This document shows positions 37,054 through 50,059 of a stretch of DNA of 64,000 nt, in pieces. Position 1 is the stretch's first letter, and each line of letters starts with the position of its first letter. A program made the translations under genes and the position numbers. This stretch comes from Phaeosaccion multiseriatum. Its lineage: Eukaryota > Ochrophyta, other classes. Where the stretch lies: the NCBI GenBank assembly GCA_965112735.1, contig OZ218958.1, forward strand, positions 1-64,000, written 5' to 3'. The notes under the pieces are model-generated. The model was not told where the DNA came from. It did no database searches and saw only the letters and a list, made by a program, of their open reading frames with translations.

Positions 37054-38900
37054 ACATGGATAGGCATATGGGCAGGCATATGGGCAGGCATATGGGCAGG
37101 CATATGGGCAGGCATATGGGCAGGCATATGGGCAGGCATATGGGCAGGCATATGGGCAGGCATATGGGCAGGCATATGGGCAGGCATATGGGCAGGCAGA
37201 CTCCCCCCATGACGCACCTTTTTGCTGGCCATGAAGTCCTGCAGGTGTCGCCTCACGAGGAGCATCTCTGCGGGGGATGGCCTCTCCCTCCTCTCCTCGC
37301 CCTTCCCTCCCTGCCCGCCGCTTTGCCCCCCCCCGCTTCCCCTTCCCCCTCCCCCTCCCCCTCCCCCTCCCGCTCCCCCACCGAGCCGCCCAACGAAGGC
37401 CTCAAGGCGCATGGGATCGATTTGTGCGGGGCCTTTTTGGCCTTTTTTTTGGCCTTGCACGCACTCCGAGAGACGCTCCTTCACCCCGGGGTTGTCCTCC
37501 AGCCCCTCCAGGCCGTGCTCTGCCATCCACTGAGTACAGTCAATAAGACAGTAGTCCAGCATAAGTCAGTGGTACAGCATAAGTCAGTGGTACAGCATGG
37601 CCGTGGGTCTGCGCTTGGGGAGGGGCAGTACAAGCGTTACCACAAGCACGTAAGTCACTCACTCCTCCATATGGGCCTGCTGCCCCTCCTCTCCTTTGCC
37701 CCTTCCATCCACTGCCATCGCTGGCCCGTCTGACCTGCTCTACTGTGGTGTCTGTGATTGTGGGCAGCAGTCTGTACCACTTCCCATATGCCTGCCGGGC
37801 TCCGCGCATGCTTCGTTGCGCTGCCTCCTCGCTCTCCACGTACTCCAACTGCACCTGTGAAGTCCCGGGGGGAAGGGGGGGATGGCAGTGGATGGTCCTG
37901 AGCTTCAAGGGCACTTGTGCACCATAATACCAGCTATAGCCTTCCCTGCCTATATGCCTCTTTACCAGCTATAGCCTTCCCTGCCTATATGCCTCTTTAC
38001 CAGCTATAGCCTTCCCTGCCTATATGCCTCTATATGCCTCTTTACCTCGCTGGCGTTACAGGCTCCCACAAGGATGTGCACCATAAGGAAGTCGCTGTCG
38101 GCGTCGTTGGGCACCTTGGACAGCAGCCCGAACTCCCACACAAAGCGCACCCAATCCAAGTACGTCATGCCGAACTCCGTCTGCCATAGAGAGGCACAAG
38201 GGGAGGGAGGGTTAGAGGCACAAGGGGAGGGAGGGTTAGAGGCACAAGGGGAGGGAGGGTTAGAGGCACAAGGGGAGGGAGGGTTAGAGGCACAAGGGGA
38301 GGGAGGGTTAGAGGCAATGCGCGGACAAGCCTTGCAAGGCCCACACGGCTCGAAGCCCTTGCCCATGTGCTTCTAACCTCCCTTCCCATGTGCTTCTAAC
38401 CTCCCTTCCCATGTGCTTCTAACCTCCCTTCCCATGTGCTTCTAACCTCCCTTCCCATGCGCTTCTAACCTCCCTTCCCATGTGCTTCTAACCTCCCTTC
38501 GCGATGGCGTGCGGCACGTACCCGAGGGGGCAGGCAGGTGTTGTTGGCGGAGGCGGACAGAGGCCGGGGATCCTCCAGGGGGGGAGGGGAGTGAGACGCG
38601 TACTTGGAGAACAGCGAGCGGAGGAAGGCCTGCACACACAGTCCCAGAGGGGATGGCAGTGGATGGGAGGAGGGGGCAGAGATCAAGGAGAGGGGAGGGC
38701 GACAGGGAGGGGATCAACAACATATCACTTCACAACACAACATACAGGCCACAGAGAGCCGACAGCCGATCGACAGCCTAAAGGAGCCCCATTCATTTAT
38801 TTATTTATTCCGCCCCATCTGGGCCTCCCATCTTAGGGTGGATCTGTCCGCAGGCCATCTGTCCGCGCTCCCCCCCCCCCTCACCTACGCACACATACAC

Positions 38901-38940
<40 letters not shown>

Positions 38941-41263
38941 CACACCCGCACACACACACACACACACACACACAACACACACACAACACACACGCACACA
39001 CACACACGCACCCACACACACGCACACACGAACACACACACTCACTCCCTCTTGCTCACACACGCACTCACTCACTCACTCACTCACTCACCTCCTCGCT
39101 GACGAGGCTGTCCCGTGTGCCTGGAAAGAGCAGCACTGCCCCGAGTGTGCCCGCCTTGGAGCAGGCCCCTGCCTTGCTCAGAGCATCGCAGCGGGGGGCC
39201 ACCAGCATGGAATATATCATCTGCACGTACGTACGTAAGTACGTAAGAAGGTACATACGCGTGTGCGTGCGTGCGTGTGTGCGTATTCGTTTCGAGGAGG
39301 AGAAGAGACCAAACGAGGAAGATGAGTGTGAGGGTTAGGGTTAGGGCACAACAGGAGGGTAGGGCAGGGACTGCGTAGAGCATCGAGTCAGTCGACTGGT
39401 GCTGGTGCTCCCAAGGGAAGGGAAGGAGAGAGACGGGAGCGGACAGGAAGAGAAGGGACGAGAAGGGAGGGGAGGAAGGGGGAAGAGAGGGCAAAGAAGG
39501 GGAAAGGAGGGGTATGGAGGCGCATGAAGGGGGAGGGGGAAGAGGAAAAGAGCAGTGCACTGCACTGACCTGCTGCACCGCCTTGGTGTGGCCCATGTAC
39601 ATCTGCGCCTGCTCCTGGAAGCCCTTCTCCAGCCGTCTCCTGCCCCAGCCCTTCCCGTCTGCCCCTCCTCTTCCCCCTCCGCCCCCCCCTGCAGTGTCCA
39701 TTTTGATCCTCAGGGCTGCCTTCTTGGCACCTCTGCTATTCTCGCAGGATCTGCATATGCACGTCTCGCCTTGGCAGAGGGAAGGAGGGCAGGAAGGGAG
39801 GGCAAGAAGGGCGAGAAGAGAAGGGGGTTGAGGAGAAGGGCGAGAAGAGAAGGGGGTTGAGGGGGTGCAAGGAGAGCCCCGGAGGGCATACAGAGGGCAT
39901 ACAGAGGGCATACAGACGTCATACAGAGGGCATACAGAGGTCATACAGAGGGCATACAGAGGTCATACAGAGGGCATACAGCGGGCATACAGAGGTCACA
40001 CAGAGGTCATACAGAGGGCATACGGAGGTCATACAGAGGTCATACAGAGGTCATACAGAGGGCATACAGAGGTCATACAGAGGTCATACAGAGGTCATAC
40101 AGAGGGCATACAGAGGTCATACAGAGGTCATACAGAGGTCATACAGAGGGCATACAGAGGTCATACAGAGGTCATACAGAGGGCATACAGAGGTCATACA
40201 GAGGGCATACAGAGGTCATACAGAGGTCATACAGCGGGCATACAGAGGTCACACAGAGGTCATACAGAGGGCATACGGAGCTCATACAGAGGTCATACAG
40301 AGGTCATACAGAGGGCATACAGAGGTCATACAGAGGTCATACAGAGGTCATACAGAGGGCATACAGAGGGCATACAGAGGTCATACAGAGGTCATACAAG
40401 TCCATCCCTGGGGCCTCACTGTGCACAGCTAGTTACACACAGCCCCGGGAAGGGAACAAGAAGGGCCCCGGGGGGGCAGAACGTCTGTATGACATGGGCC
40501 TGTCTCTGGACTTGTCAAACAGGTGTCATGTGCTCGTGGGTCCCTCGGCGCGGCTCCAAACGGATCAGACGGTGCCGCACCACGAGAGGATTCTCCTGCT
40601 TTCTTTCCTCCTCCCCTAACCCTCTTACCTGCGGGCACTGTAACGAGGATCATCTCAGCGACAGCCCTTTTGAATCCGTCCTCGTCGAGCCCATGGACGC
40701 CCTGCTCATCCTTCTCCCTCTCTCTCTCCCTCTCCCTCTCCTTCTCCTTCTCCTTCTTCCCCACCGGCGAGGAGAGGGCTCCCTTCCCCCCCTCCTTGGC
40801 TGCAGAGGAGGAGGAGGCTCCCATCGCTCCATGCCCGTGGTGGTGTCGGTGTCCACCATGTCCATGCCTCGGATGCCCGTCACTCACCAAGCCAAGGACG
40901 CCTACCCTGAGCCTGCCCGAGCCCCCGCCGCCCCCCCCGTCCGGAGCTCTCAGCTTGGCCTTGTGGTCTCTGTCCTTGCGGCGAGAGCGCTTGTCGTGCT
41001 CGGAGGCCGCAGCCGCAGCCGCAGCTTCGGCCTCCCTCTCCGCGATTAAGTTTTGGCGCTCCTCCTCCTCCTGCAGGCGCCTCCTCCATGCCCCAGGCCC
41101 CTCCGCACACCACTTGGAGGCCCTCAAGTGCTCGAGGAAGCCGGCCAGGGTCAGCTGCAGACAGGTGTGAGGGGCAACGCACCGAGAGGGAAGAGAGGGA
41201 AGAGCAAAGGGGGGTGGGACGGGAGGAGAACATGTGCAGTGAGTGGTAGTACAAAAGGAGAGC

Positions 41264-41347
<84 letters not shown>

Positions 41348-42873
41348 GCCATTGAGAGGCCCGACCCGCGCATGTTGAGTGGATGGGTGCCCTCTCTTCC
41401 ATGCCCGACACTCACCCCCTCCATGCCGGTGAGTCTTGCCTTGACCATCATGTTGGTCATCTGCTGGTGCATCCTGTTGGACGCGGCCTCAATAGCAGCG
41501 GCCTTCTTGGCCTTGACGGCCTTGATGACGGCGGCGATACTTGACGTGCCCGCTGAGGCCTCCGCCGCTCCTCGGCCTCGATGTGGTGATGTGGTGAGGA
41601 GCGCACGGATGGGCGGGGCATCTGCTGCCGCTTCTCCTTTGGCTGCTTCTGCTGCTGCTGCTTCTGCTGCTGCGGCAGCTACCGCGGCGGCTGCTGAGGA
41701 GTCTGCGGCGGCTGGGTCCACTTTGGCTTCAGTGCCATTAACTTGAGTCGACTCCTCCTCCCCGCCGCCCGCCCCGCCCTGCGCCGCTTTCCAGGCGCCG
41801 TTGTAGGCCTCGGGAAGGGGCGGCGCGTCCAGCTTCTTGAGCATTACCGCGACCTTGGGCAGGGCAATGTGCGCCTTGAGGTTACCCGACACATACAGCC
41901 ACATACCCCGAGCCCTCTCCTCTCGCGCGTCGGCAGAGGGCACGACTTGCGAGTGCTTGCGGAAGATGTTTACGGCCCCCCCGTACGACAGCAGAGTGGG
42001 GCCGACGAAGCCCACGTCCCTGCACAGGCACAGGAAGGTGCTCTCGGTGAGGGCCAGCGGAAGGGAAAGCGAGCCTCTAGCCAGCATTGAAGCGTACTCC
42101 GGACTGACACTTGCGTCGGTGTACGCCCCCGCAACCGTGCGGCATGTGGGGATGCCCACGCACTCGATCCAGTCGGAGGCGCATCCGTCATCTTCGCCGT
42201 CGTGATCATCCTTCTTGCTCTCCGCTTCCCCGACACCATGGCCGTCCGGATGCCCCTTGTAGGGCAGCCCCCCTCTGCCCCAGTCCGCCAGGCCATTCCT
42301 TTGCGCCTCCACTTGGTGCTGCAGGTGCAGGAACTTCTTGAAGACCGTCCTTGTGGAGTAGGTGTGTGTGGTACTCTTCTGCTTTCGGTCCGCGTCGATC
42401 CCCTTACGGACAACATGCGCTCGGTACAGACTTTGCACCATGATGGTACTCTTAATTTCTTTCTGTTTGGCGGTATCGGAATCCTCCTCGCCCACTTTTT
42501 TCTCTTGCAGCCCCCCCTCCTCGCTTTCTTCTTTGCCTTTTCCCACCTTTCCTCCTCCTCCTCCTCCTCCTCCTCCTCCTCCTCCTCCTCCTCCTCCTCC
42601 TCCTCCTCCTCCTCCTCCTCCTCCTCCTCCTGCTCTTCCTCTTCCTCGTCCCCTCACGCTCCCCCCTCCTCCTCCTCCTCCTTCCCCGCCTCCTCCGCCT
42701 CCTCCGCCTCCTCCTCCTCCTCCTCCTCCTTCATCTCCCTCGTCCTCCTCTTCGTCTTTCTTCAGTACTTCTACGGGATTAGCGCTGCTCAGGGAATTTT
42801 CCCTTTCTCTCCCAGGGGCGAGCTTCCTCGAGGGCCGAACATCAGACGGCCGAACAGCCTCCGGGGCTCCCAT
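28115..42873 (-). CDS. giant low-complexity protein with IQ motif, EF-hand-like segments, poly-His and helical repeats
   Basis: Sixteen exons on the minus strand (42873-41416, 41154-40629, 39769-39570, 39220-39092, 38629-38522, 38180-38046, 37854-37735, 37529-37218, 36956-36747, 36495-36127, 35961-32670, 32519-32053, 31689-31513, 31368-31273, 31084-28853, 28606-28115) join in phase to about 3440 residues. Near the N-terminus are long poly-Gly/Glu tracts, then an IQ calmodulin-binding motif ([13 protein letters not shown], about 146-158). EF-hand-like pieces follow ([32 protein letters not shown], about 1197-1215). A His-rich block of about 50 residues lies in exon 10. Paired helices resembling TPRs occur at about 2310-2440 and 2930-3080. 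I do not recognise an orthologue. A calcium-responsive scaffold is one reading, not proven. It could be two genes, since exons 10 and 12 use the weaker acceptors. The start ATG lies 143 bp from the divergent amine oxidase start. Confidence 0.6.
36175..36300. repeat. GTG/CAC trinucleotide run encoding poly-His
   Basis: Part of exon 10 of the giant gene. On the minus strand CAC/CAT codons give a nearly continuous His tract, broken by Ala and Ser. The frame is maintained through the run, so the tract is probably translated. Confidence 0.8.
37010..37200. repeat. GGCA and 12-bp GCATATGGGCAG repeats in intron 8 of the giant gene
   Basis: A GGCA tetranucleotide run (37010-37050) is followed by about eleven copies of a 12-bp unit, GCATATGGGCAG. 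It lies between exons 37529-37218 and 36956-36747, so it is intronic. The same word occurs singly elsewhere in the window. Confidence 0.85.
37928..38040. repeat. intron 6 repeat, about 43-bp unit
   Basis: Roughly 2.5 copies of a unit containing ACCAGCTATAGCCTTCCCTG then CCTATATGCCTC, directly before the donor side of exon 38180-38046. It is intronic. Confidence 0.7.
38200..38505. repeat. two adjacent minisatellites in intron 5 of the giant gene
   Basis: Five copies of a 24-bp unit (AGGCACAAGGGGAGGGAGGG plus TTAG) at about 38209-38312, then about seven copies of a 23-bp unit (CCCTTCCCATGTGCTTCTAA plus CCT) at about 38365-38505. The two units are different but share G- and C-rich halves in opposite orientation. 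Confidence 0.85.
38880..39090. repeat. CA-rich microsatellite in intron 4
   Basis: About 200 bp of (CA)n with CACG and AACA interruptions, ending in CTCA repeats next to the donor of exon 39220-39092. No coding potential. Confidence 0.85.
39886..40405. repeat. 11-bp minisatellite in intron 2 of the giant gene
   Basis: About 47 copies of CATACAGAGGT or CATACAGAGGG. Long open frames (up to about 390 codons, repeats of [11 protein letters not shown]) arise because the 33-bp triple unit has no stops. The array lies between exons 41154-40629 and 39769-39570, so it is spliced out in the model. Confidence 0.9.
41257..41342. repeat. (GA)n microsatellite in intron 1 of the giant gene
   Basis: About 40 GA dinucleotides on the plus strand, equal to a CT run near the middle of the intron on the coding strand. 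Confidence 0.9.
42550..42735. repeat. (TCC)n run encoding poly-Gly/Glu in exon 1 of the giant gene
   Basis: Trinucleotide repeats read on the minus strand as GGA/GGAG-type codons, giving tracts of tens of Gly residues with Glu and a small Arg/Gly island. The frame stays open across them and joins convincing sequence on both sides. Confidence 0.8.
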
Positions 42874-43016
42874 CTTTCCCCCTCCCCTCCCTCCGACTTG
42901 ACCAAAAATGTAACTGTGAGATTTCCTGTGCGGTTGTTACAAGCTGCCTGCTCTTTTTGAGATTTAGTCTCCCTTTAACGGAGGAAGGAAAAGAGGAGAA
43001 GGAAGGTGGCGGCAGA
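42874..43016. promoter_or_regulatory. divergent promoter region, giant gene / LSD1-like gene
   Basis: Only 143 bp lie between the two ATGs, so the promoter is probably shared and bidirectional. The centre is the most A/T-rich part (about 42900-42965). I see no clear TATA box. Confidence 0.45.
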
Positions 43017-43207
43017 ATGGACGAGGGTGGCAAGACGAGTCCGGCTTTGGGCCAGGATGGACCAGTGAGTTCGGGAAGAGGGCGGGAGGGGGTGGTGGGG
43101 GCGGGGGGCGGGCAGAAGGAGAAGGAGAAGGAGAAGGTGGGTGAGGAGAAGGTGGAAGAGGAGGAGGGGGGGGCTGAGGAGGAGCATGAGGAGAAAGAGG
43201 AGGAGGA

Positions 43208-43250
<43 letters not shown>

Positions 43251-44801
43251 GAGGAGGACGTCAACGGTGAGGAGAGGCGGAAGGCTGAGACTGAAGCCCG
43301 CACGCCCCAGTACGGAAAGGGTGTGCTTGGCTTGACTTCCCCTCACATCTCGTGTCCCCGCGACGTGAGCGTGGTGGTTATTGGTGCGGGGCTGGCGGGG
43401 CTGGCGGCGGCTCGAGAGTTGGCCTATCTAGGCTACCGGGTTACCGTGTTCGAGGCGCGAGAGCGCATCGGAGGCCGGCTGCAGACGCACTCCATCGGCG
43501 GGGCGCAGGTGGACATTGGCGCGGTGAGTCAGTCAATAAGTTAGTCAGACATTCAGAGAGGGAGGGAGGGGGGGAAGGGGGCATTCTCTTACGCTGTCGA
43601 GCTAACAGCAGGGTGGAGAGAGAGAGCGGGACGTGCAGAGGAGGGGGGGGGGGAGGGAAAGGGTGAGAAGGGGAGAAGCAGAGAGACAGAGAACGAGAAG
43701 AGAAAAGCACGCGTGGGCTTACGCTTCCCCCTCTTCCCCCCCGATGCCCGCTTCCCTCCCCACTGCCCAACCACGTCCATGAAGTCTTTCATCCACGGCG
43801 TGGAGGAGAACCCCGTTGCAGAGCTTGCAGAGTCTCTGGGCCTGCGCACTGTTGAGTTCGATCGCTGCGTGCTGTTCTCCGGCTCGGGCCTTGCCGTGCC
43901 CAAGCGCGAGGACGATATGGTGCAGGCACTCTTCAACGAGGCCCTCGAGCGCTGCTACGACCAGGGCTTGAGGACGGCCCTCAAGGGGCAGCAGGGGGGT
44001 GACCAGCAGGGTGGTGAGCCCGCCAGGGGGGGGTCATCATCATCCAGCGGCAGTGGCAGTGGTAGCACCAGTGGTGGTGGTGGTGGCGGTGGCACGGCCG
44101 TCACAGGAGGAGGTGGAGGAGCCTCGGCGTTGAATGGGTTAGCGGTAGCAGCATCGACATTGAACGGGACAGGGACCACACCGGTATTGAATGGGTCAAA
44201 GGAAGCATCGTCGACAATGAACGCATCAGGGCGCACACCCGTTTCAGGGCCCACACCCGTTTCAGAGCCCACACCCGTTTCAGGGCCTACACCCGTTTCA
44301 GGGCCTGCACCCGTTCAAGCAGGGGACGCAGGCATTACCGCGCTAGGGTTAGGACTACATCGTGCCGACGAGGGAAGGCCATCACGGGGAGGATCAGTAG
44401 AGGGAGGAGCATCCGAGGGAAGGCCATCAGAGGGAGGGCCGTTACAAGCAGGGCCAGCAGAGGCCATGGAGATGTGCAGACCGGGCCATCAGGGGGAAGA
44501 TTCCTCGTCTGTCGCCTCCGGGGCCGCACAGGCTGCACAGGCTGTACATAGCAATAGCAATAGCAATAGCAACAGCAATAGCAATAGCAATAGCAATAGC
44601 AATAGCAATAGCAATAGCAGGGAAAATAGACGGGTCGGTGATGCGGCGTCGCCCTATGGCGGTAGCGGCGGTAGCGGCGGCAGCGGTGGGGCTCCTCAAG
44701 GCGGAAACTTGAGCTCAGCTTCTGCTGCCACTACTACTGACAGGGGTGTCGCAGGGGTGGAGGGGGGGGAGGCCAGCCCAACCGGTGTACATAGCGCAGA
44801 G

Positions 44802-44870
<69 letters not shown>

Positions 44871-45347
44871 CATGAGGAGGTCGGGGCATTAGAGGGGACA
44901 AGGGCGGGGGGCGTGGGGGAGGCGCAGGCGGAGGAAGGGTGGGAGCGAGGGGGGGGCGAAAGCGGTGCGGTAAGGGGTGGAGGAGAGGGGGGCAGGAGTA
45001 TGGCAAGTGGCAAGCCCGGCAAGAAGGGCAAGAAGCGCGCGGGCGGTAAGAGAAGGCGAAGAGGGGAGGCTGCGGCGGCGGCAGCGGCAGCGGATATGCT
45101 AAGGCTACAGGGGCAGGGGCAGGGGCAGCAGGGGAGCGCTGCTCTCGACCCCCGAGACACATGCGGCCCTTCGGATATCCCCTTCGGCAGAGTGTTCGAG
45201 GAGGTGTGCGGACAGGCCTTGCTTGAGAAGGGCTTCGGGGGCGGGAAGGGCCTCACGGAGGGAGAGCGCAGTCTGCTCGACTGGCACAGATACAACTTAG
45301 AGATTGCCTGCGGAGCGGTGAGTCCGAGCCAAGTTAGGGGTCTGCGT

Positions 45348-45388
<41 letters not shown>

Positions 45389-48300
45389 AAAGGGTGTGGG
45401 CATACGCCGGGCTGGTCCTGCTTGTGCGTGGCTTGCCCTGCGCTGACCCGCCCGCTGGTGCTGCCCAAGGCCAAAGGCTCCAAAGGCTTTGGGTTCGCTC
45501 TTCTCAACTCACCCACCCCTTTGCCTTTCTCCTCCCTCCCCCTCCCTCTCCCTCCCGATATGCCTCCAATTTCCCTATTCCTCCAGGACATGGATGAGCT
45601 GTGCAATGTGCACTGGAACCATGACGACGGCTACCAGGTACCGTACCACCAACACGGGCACCACCGGGGGGGGGGGGCGTCTCTACCTCTCAGACTCGCT
45701 CTTGGCTTCGCTTCCCTTGCCTTGCCTTCGCCTTGCCTTCCCGTCCCTGTCATCTCCTCACTCCGCATGGCCATGCTCGGTATCCTCTCTCTGCTCACTT
45801 AGTACGAGGGTGCTCACGTCATGCTTCGGGAGGGCTACGGATCGCTGTGCGAGGCCGTGGCAAGGACGGTGGACGTGCAGCTCGGTGAGAGAGGCAGGGC
45901 AGGGGAGGGGAGGGGCCAATTGCTTGAGACAGGGGAGGGGCGCATTGCTTGAGACAGGGGAGGGGCGCATTGTTTGGGGCACAGGAGGCTTGTGGTGAAG
46001 TCACAGCCATGGACCAATTCGGAATGCTCTGACTGCATGTAAGGACGGGAAGGGCAGACGCCACTCAGTGTGACAGTGCCGTCATGAGGTAGGCACGTAG
46101 GCAAGTGCCGTCATGAAGTAGGCGCGTAGGCAAGTGTCGTGTCGCGGAAACCCGTCCACGTGACCGCCCGTTCGCTTTGCAAGGCAAGGTCTGAACCCTG
46201 CCCATGTGACTGCGACTGCCCATGTGACTGCGACTGCCCCTGCTCTCTTCCCTTCTGTGCTTCTCTAAGGCACCGAAGTCAAGGACATCATCCTACACCC
46301 AACCCCGGGGCGGCAAGGAGGGCCCGCGGGGGTGGTGCTGAGGCTACAGGACAGCCACAGAGACCCTCTTAGCAGCCAGGCGCAGGGGGGGCAGGGGCAG
46401 GCACAGGGGGGGCAGTCGTGCTCTGACACTCAGTATCAGATGAAGGCGGACTTTCTGGTGTGCACCTTGCCGCTGGGGGTGCTCAAGGCCAAGAGGGGTG
46501 GTGTGAGCTTCTCTCCGCCGCTGCCCCAGGCCAAGCAGGACTCCATCAAGAGACTGGGCATGGGCGTGCTCAACAAGGTACTGCGAGGGAAGAGGGCAGA
46601 GCAGCGCAGGGCAACGGTGTATGGGTAGTGCAGGGTAGAGGCGTATGGGCAGGGCAGGGTACAGGTGTATGGGCAGAGCAGGGTGGAGATACGTGGGGAA
46701 GTCATGCTCCGCTTCTCCGTCGCTTTGCGGCCACTGCCGAAGCGAAGCCCGCAGCTCTCTCCCTCTGGCCCTCGCACTTGGCCCCCCTGACCCCAGACTG
46801 CCCCCATCCACTGCTATTCCCGTGTGTCCCACCCCATGTGGTCCACTGCCCTCCCCTGCCCTCCCCTGTGCCTCAGGTGGTGCTTCGCTTCAGCCGCGTG
46901 TTTTGGAAGCAGTGCGACTTCCTGGGGTTCTGCGCTTGTCCCCCTTCCTCCCAGCGAGGGCAGTGGCCCCTGTTTGCCGACCTGTCTCGCCTGACAGGAC
47001 AGCCACTGCTAATGGCCATGGTGGGGGGGGAGAGCGCAGCGAGGGTGGAGAGGATCGGGGATGTTGAGCTCGTCAAGCAAGTCATGAAGGTACGGCAGAG
47101 TATGGCAGGGAACGGAAGGTGTTGAAGGCAAGCAGGGAAGGCAGGGAACGAAGGGTGGTGAAGGCAAGCACCGCAAGGCGTTGACGGCCAAGGCATGAAG
47201 CCAAGGCAGAAGGGTCGGGAAGCTCAAAGGACGAGATCGCTGCTGCCCTCCTCTTCCCCCCCTGCCCCCCTTTGCCCCCCTGTGCCTGTCTCAGATCGTG
47301 CGGCTGCCCTATCCGGAGGCGCCGTCCCCCCTGGAGTACAAGGTCACTCGCTGGCGGCAAGACCGCCTCTCCAAGGGGTCCTTCTCGTACCTGCCCCCCG
47401 GGGCTACTGCGGGTGCGTGCGCGTTCTCTGGACTGGCCGAGGTTCCGCACTCCTTTTCTACCGTCTAGTCACAGCTCTAGATATAGTTTGGCAGATGAAG
47501 TGATTGATTGGCAGATGAAGTGATTGATTGGTTGATTGGTAGATAAATGGATTCATAGGCTACTTGACCTCATGTGGGCGACAGACCGACCGACCACCGA
47601 CCGACCGACCGACCGACCGACCAACTTACTGACTGACTGACTGACTGACTGACTGACTGACTGACTGACTGACTGACTGACTGACTGACTGACTGACTGA
47701 CTGACTGACTGACTGACTGTTGACTGACTGATTGACTGACTGACTGACTGACTGATTGACTGACTGACTGATTGACTGACTGACCGACCGACTGACTGAC
47801 TGACTGACTGACTGACTGACTGACTGACTGACCGACTGACTGACTTACTCACTCACCGACTGACTGACTGACTGACTGACTGACTGACCGACTGACTGAC
47901 TTACTCACTCACCGACTGACTGACCGACTGACTGATTGACTGACTGACTGACCGACTGACTGACTGACTGACTGACTGACTGACTGACTCACTGACTCAC
48001 TCACCGACTGACTGACTGACTGACTGACTGACTGACTGACTGACTGACTGACTGACTGACTGACTGACTGACTGACAGACTTACTCACTCACCGACTGAC
48101 TGACCGACTGACTGATTGACTGACTGACCGACTGACTGACTGACTGACTGACTGACTGACCGGCCGACCGATGGACTGACCTCCGCCGCTTTTGACCGTC
48201 CCCCCCAACCCTCTCTTCCAGACGACTACCGCACGCTGTCCCGGCCCCTGCTTGACGACGAGGGGTGTCCAAGAGTTCTCTTCGCAGGGGAGGCGACAAC

Positions 48301-49519
48301 GCCGCACCACCCCTCCACAGTGCACGGGGCGTGGCTCACGGGACTTAGGGAGGCGCACCGCTTGCACCTCTTCGTCACGGGACAGCTGCTGGACAGGCAC
48401 GAGAGGGAGCAGCAGCAGGGCAAGGAGGGGGGGGCAAAGGGGTTAGAGTTAGGGGAGGGAAGGGGGGGGGCTGACATGGCGGAAGGAGCAGAGATGCCAC
48501 AGCAGGAGGAGGGGGGAGAGGGGAAAGGGACACTGCCCCGGGGGGCGCACGACGGTTCCTTCAACCCCCTGACGGCCGAGCGGGAGGACTTCTCAGAGGA
48601 CACCCTCTATGAGTCGCTGGTGCCGCCGCCCCTGCTCACAGAGGGGGCGAGGAGGAGGAAGAGGGGAAGGAGGCAAGGAGGAAGCACCAGCAGCGCTCGT
48701 ACTGCTCCTGCTCCGGGCAGCGGCGCTGACCCTTCCGTCTCTTCGGCGCCTCTGGCGGACTTGGGGCTGAGGTTTGGGCTGACAGAGGATGAAGAGGCGC
48801 GGCAGCGAGAGGAGGAGGAGCGGCAGAAGGAGAGGCTGAGGAGGGACAAAGGTACACGAGATGCCCGCCTCCGCAAGAGACTCCTCGCCAGGGGTGACAA
48901 GGCGCCGCCGCCCACCCCCGAGGAGGAGGAGCTCATGAATGATGGTACATATACAGTACCTGGTGTCCTCGACCTCGACTTTACTTTTGGTACTAGTAAC
49001 GGCCGCCGCGCCTTCCCGAGGGGGCAGGGGCAGGCGGGGAGCGGTCCTCCTCCTCCCGCCGGGGGGGGTGTCACAGAAGCGGAAGCAGCGGGGATGCGCG
49101 AGAGGGACGCCAGGAGACAGCGCAGAGAGCAGAGGATGAAGGATGCAGAGGAGGGGGAGGGAGACGCGGCTGCTTCCCCGCCAGCCCTTTCTCCTCCTCC
49201 TCCTCCTGCTGCTGCTGCTGCTGGTGGTGGTACTGCCCCCTCTGCCCCTGCCCAAGCTGGCCCTGCCCAAGCTGGCCCTGCCCAAGCTGCTGACTCGGCT
49301 GCAAGTGCAAGTGCTGGTGCCGGTCCTCCCAGTCCTCGGGGTCGGGGGCGGCCGAAGGGTTCTCTGGGCAAGAGCAGCAAGGCCAACAACAAGAGCACCA
49401 AGGCCCGCGGCAGAGGGAGGCCACCCAACCCGAACCCGCCCGCGCCGAGGACACCTTCGGGGAGGGGAAGGGGCCGTCCCAAGGGGTCCTTCGGCAAGAA
49501 GCGGAAATTGGAGGAGCAA

Positions 49520-49561
<42 letters not shown>

Positions 49562-50059
49562 GCGCCGGGAGGAGCAGCAGCGGCGGCAGCGGCAGGAGCC
49601 GGAGGGACGGAAGCATCCCCCTCCACAGCTGTGCCTGTGCCTTTGGCTGTGCCTTTGGCTGTGCCTGCAGCGGCGAGAGCGCAGAGCCCCCTTAAGGAAG
49701 TCACGGAACATGTCACGGAACATGTCACGGAACATGTCACGGAACATGTCACGGAACATGTCACGGAACATGTCAGGGAAGAGGCGCGTGACAAGGCGGC
49801 GGGAGAGGCGGAGGCCCCCCAGTCGGGCACAGAGTCAGGCACACAAGCAGGTATATGGGTAGGCACAGAGTCAGGCACACAAGTAGGCACACAAGCAGGC
49901 CCACCCTGGCCCAAGAAGAGGAGGGGCAATGGGAGAGAGGAGGAGGAGGGGGAGGAGCAGGACGAGGGCGGCGGGGAAAAAGACGAGGCGGAAACAAAGG
50001 CGGGGAGCGCAGCAGATGAACCGTCCCCGCATGTCCACCCCCCCGGGGATGAGGGGTAG
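43017..50059 (+). CDS. LSD1-like flavin amine oxidase with AT-hooks
   Basis: Eight exons (43017-43523, 43785-45317, 45587-45637, 45803-45884, 46270-46577, 46877-47089, 47295-47412, 48222-50059) keep frame and encode about 1549 residues. After an acidic, Gln-rich N-terminus comes the FAD-binding fold ([19 protein letters not shown], then [12 protein letters not shown]). [15 protein letters not shown] follows. LSD1 signatures include [19 protein letters not shown], split by an intron and holding the Lys that contacts FAD in LSD1, and FAGEATTP...[15 protein letters not shown] Ser/Gly/Ala-rich insertion of several hundred residues (about 255-640) interrupts the catalytic domain near where LSD1 carries its tower. 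No SWIRM domain is visible. The C-terminus has three AT-hooks (RGRPKG or RGRPP, about 1310, 1331, 1350), poly-Ala and an HVTE repeat. A histone-lysine demethylase or other chromatin oxidase role is likely. Confidence 0.85.
47577..48170. repeat. GACT/GACC tetranucleotide array in intron 7 of the LSD1-like gene
   Basis: About 590 bp of (GACT)n with GACC, GATT and TTACTCACTCACC variants. It forms most of the intron between exons 47295-47412 and 48222-50059. The 30-bp motif with TTACTCACTCACCGACTGAC recurs three to four times, which shows larger-scale duplication within the array. Confidence 0.9.
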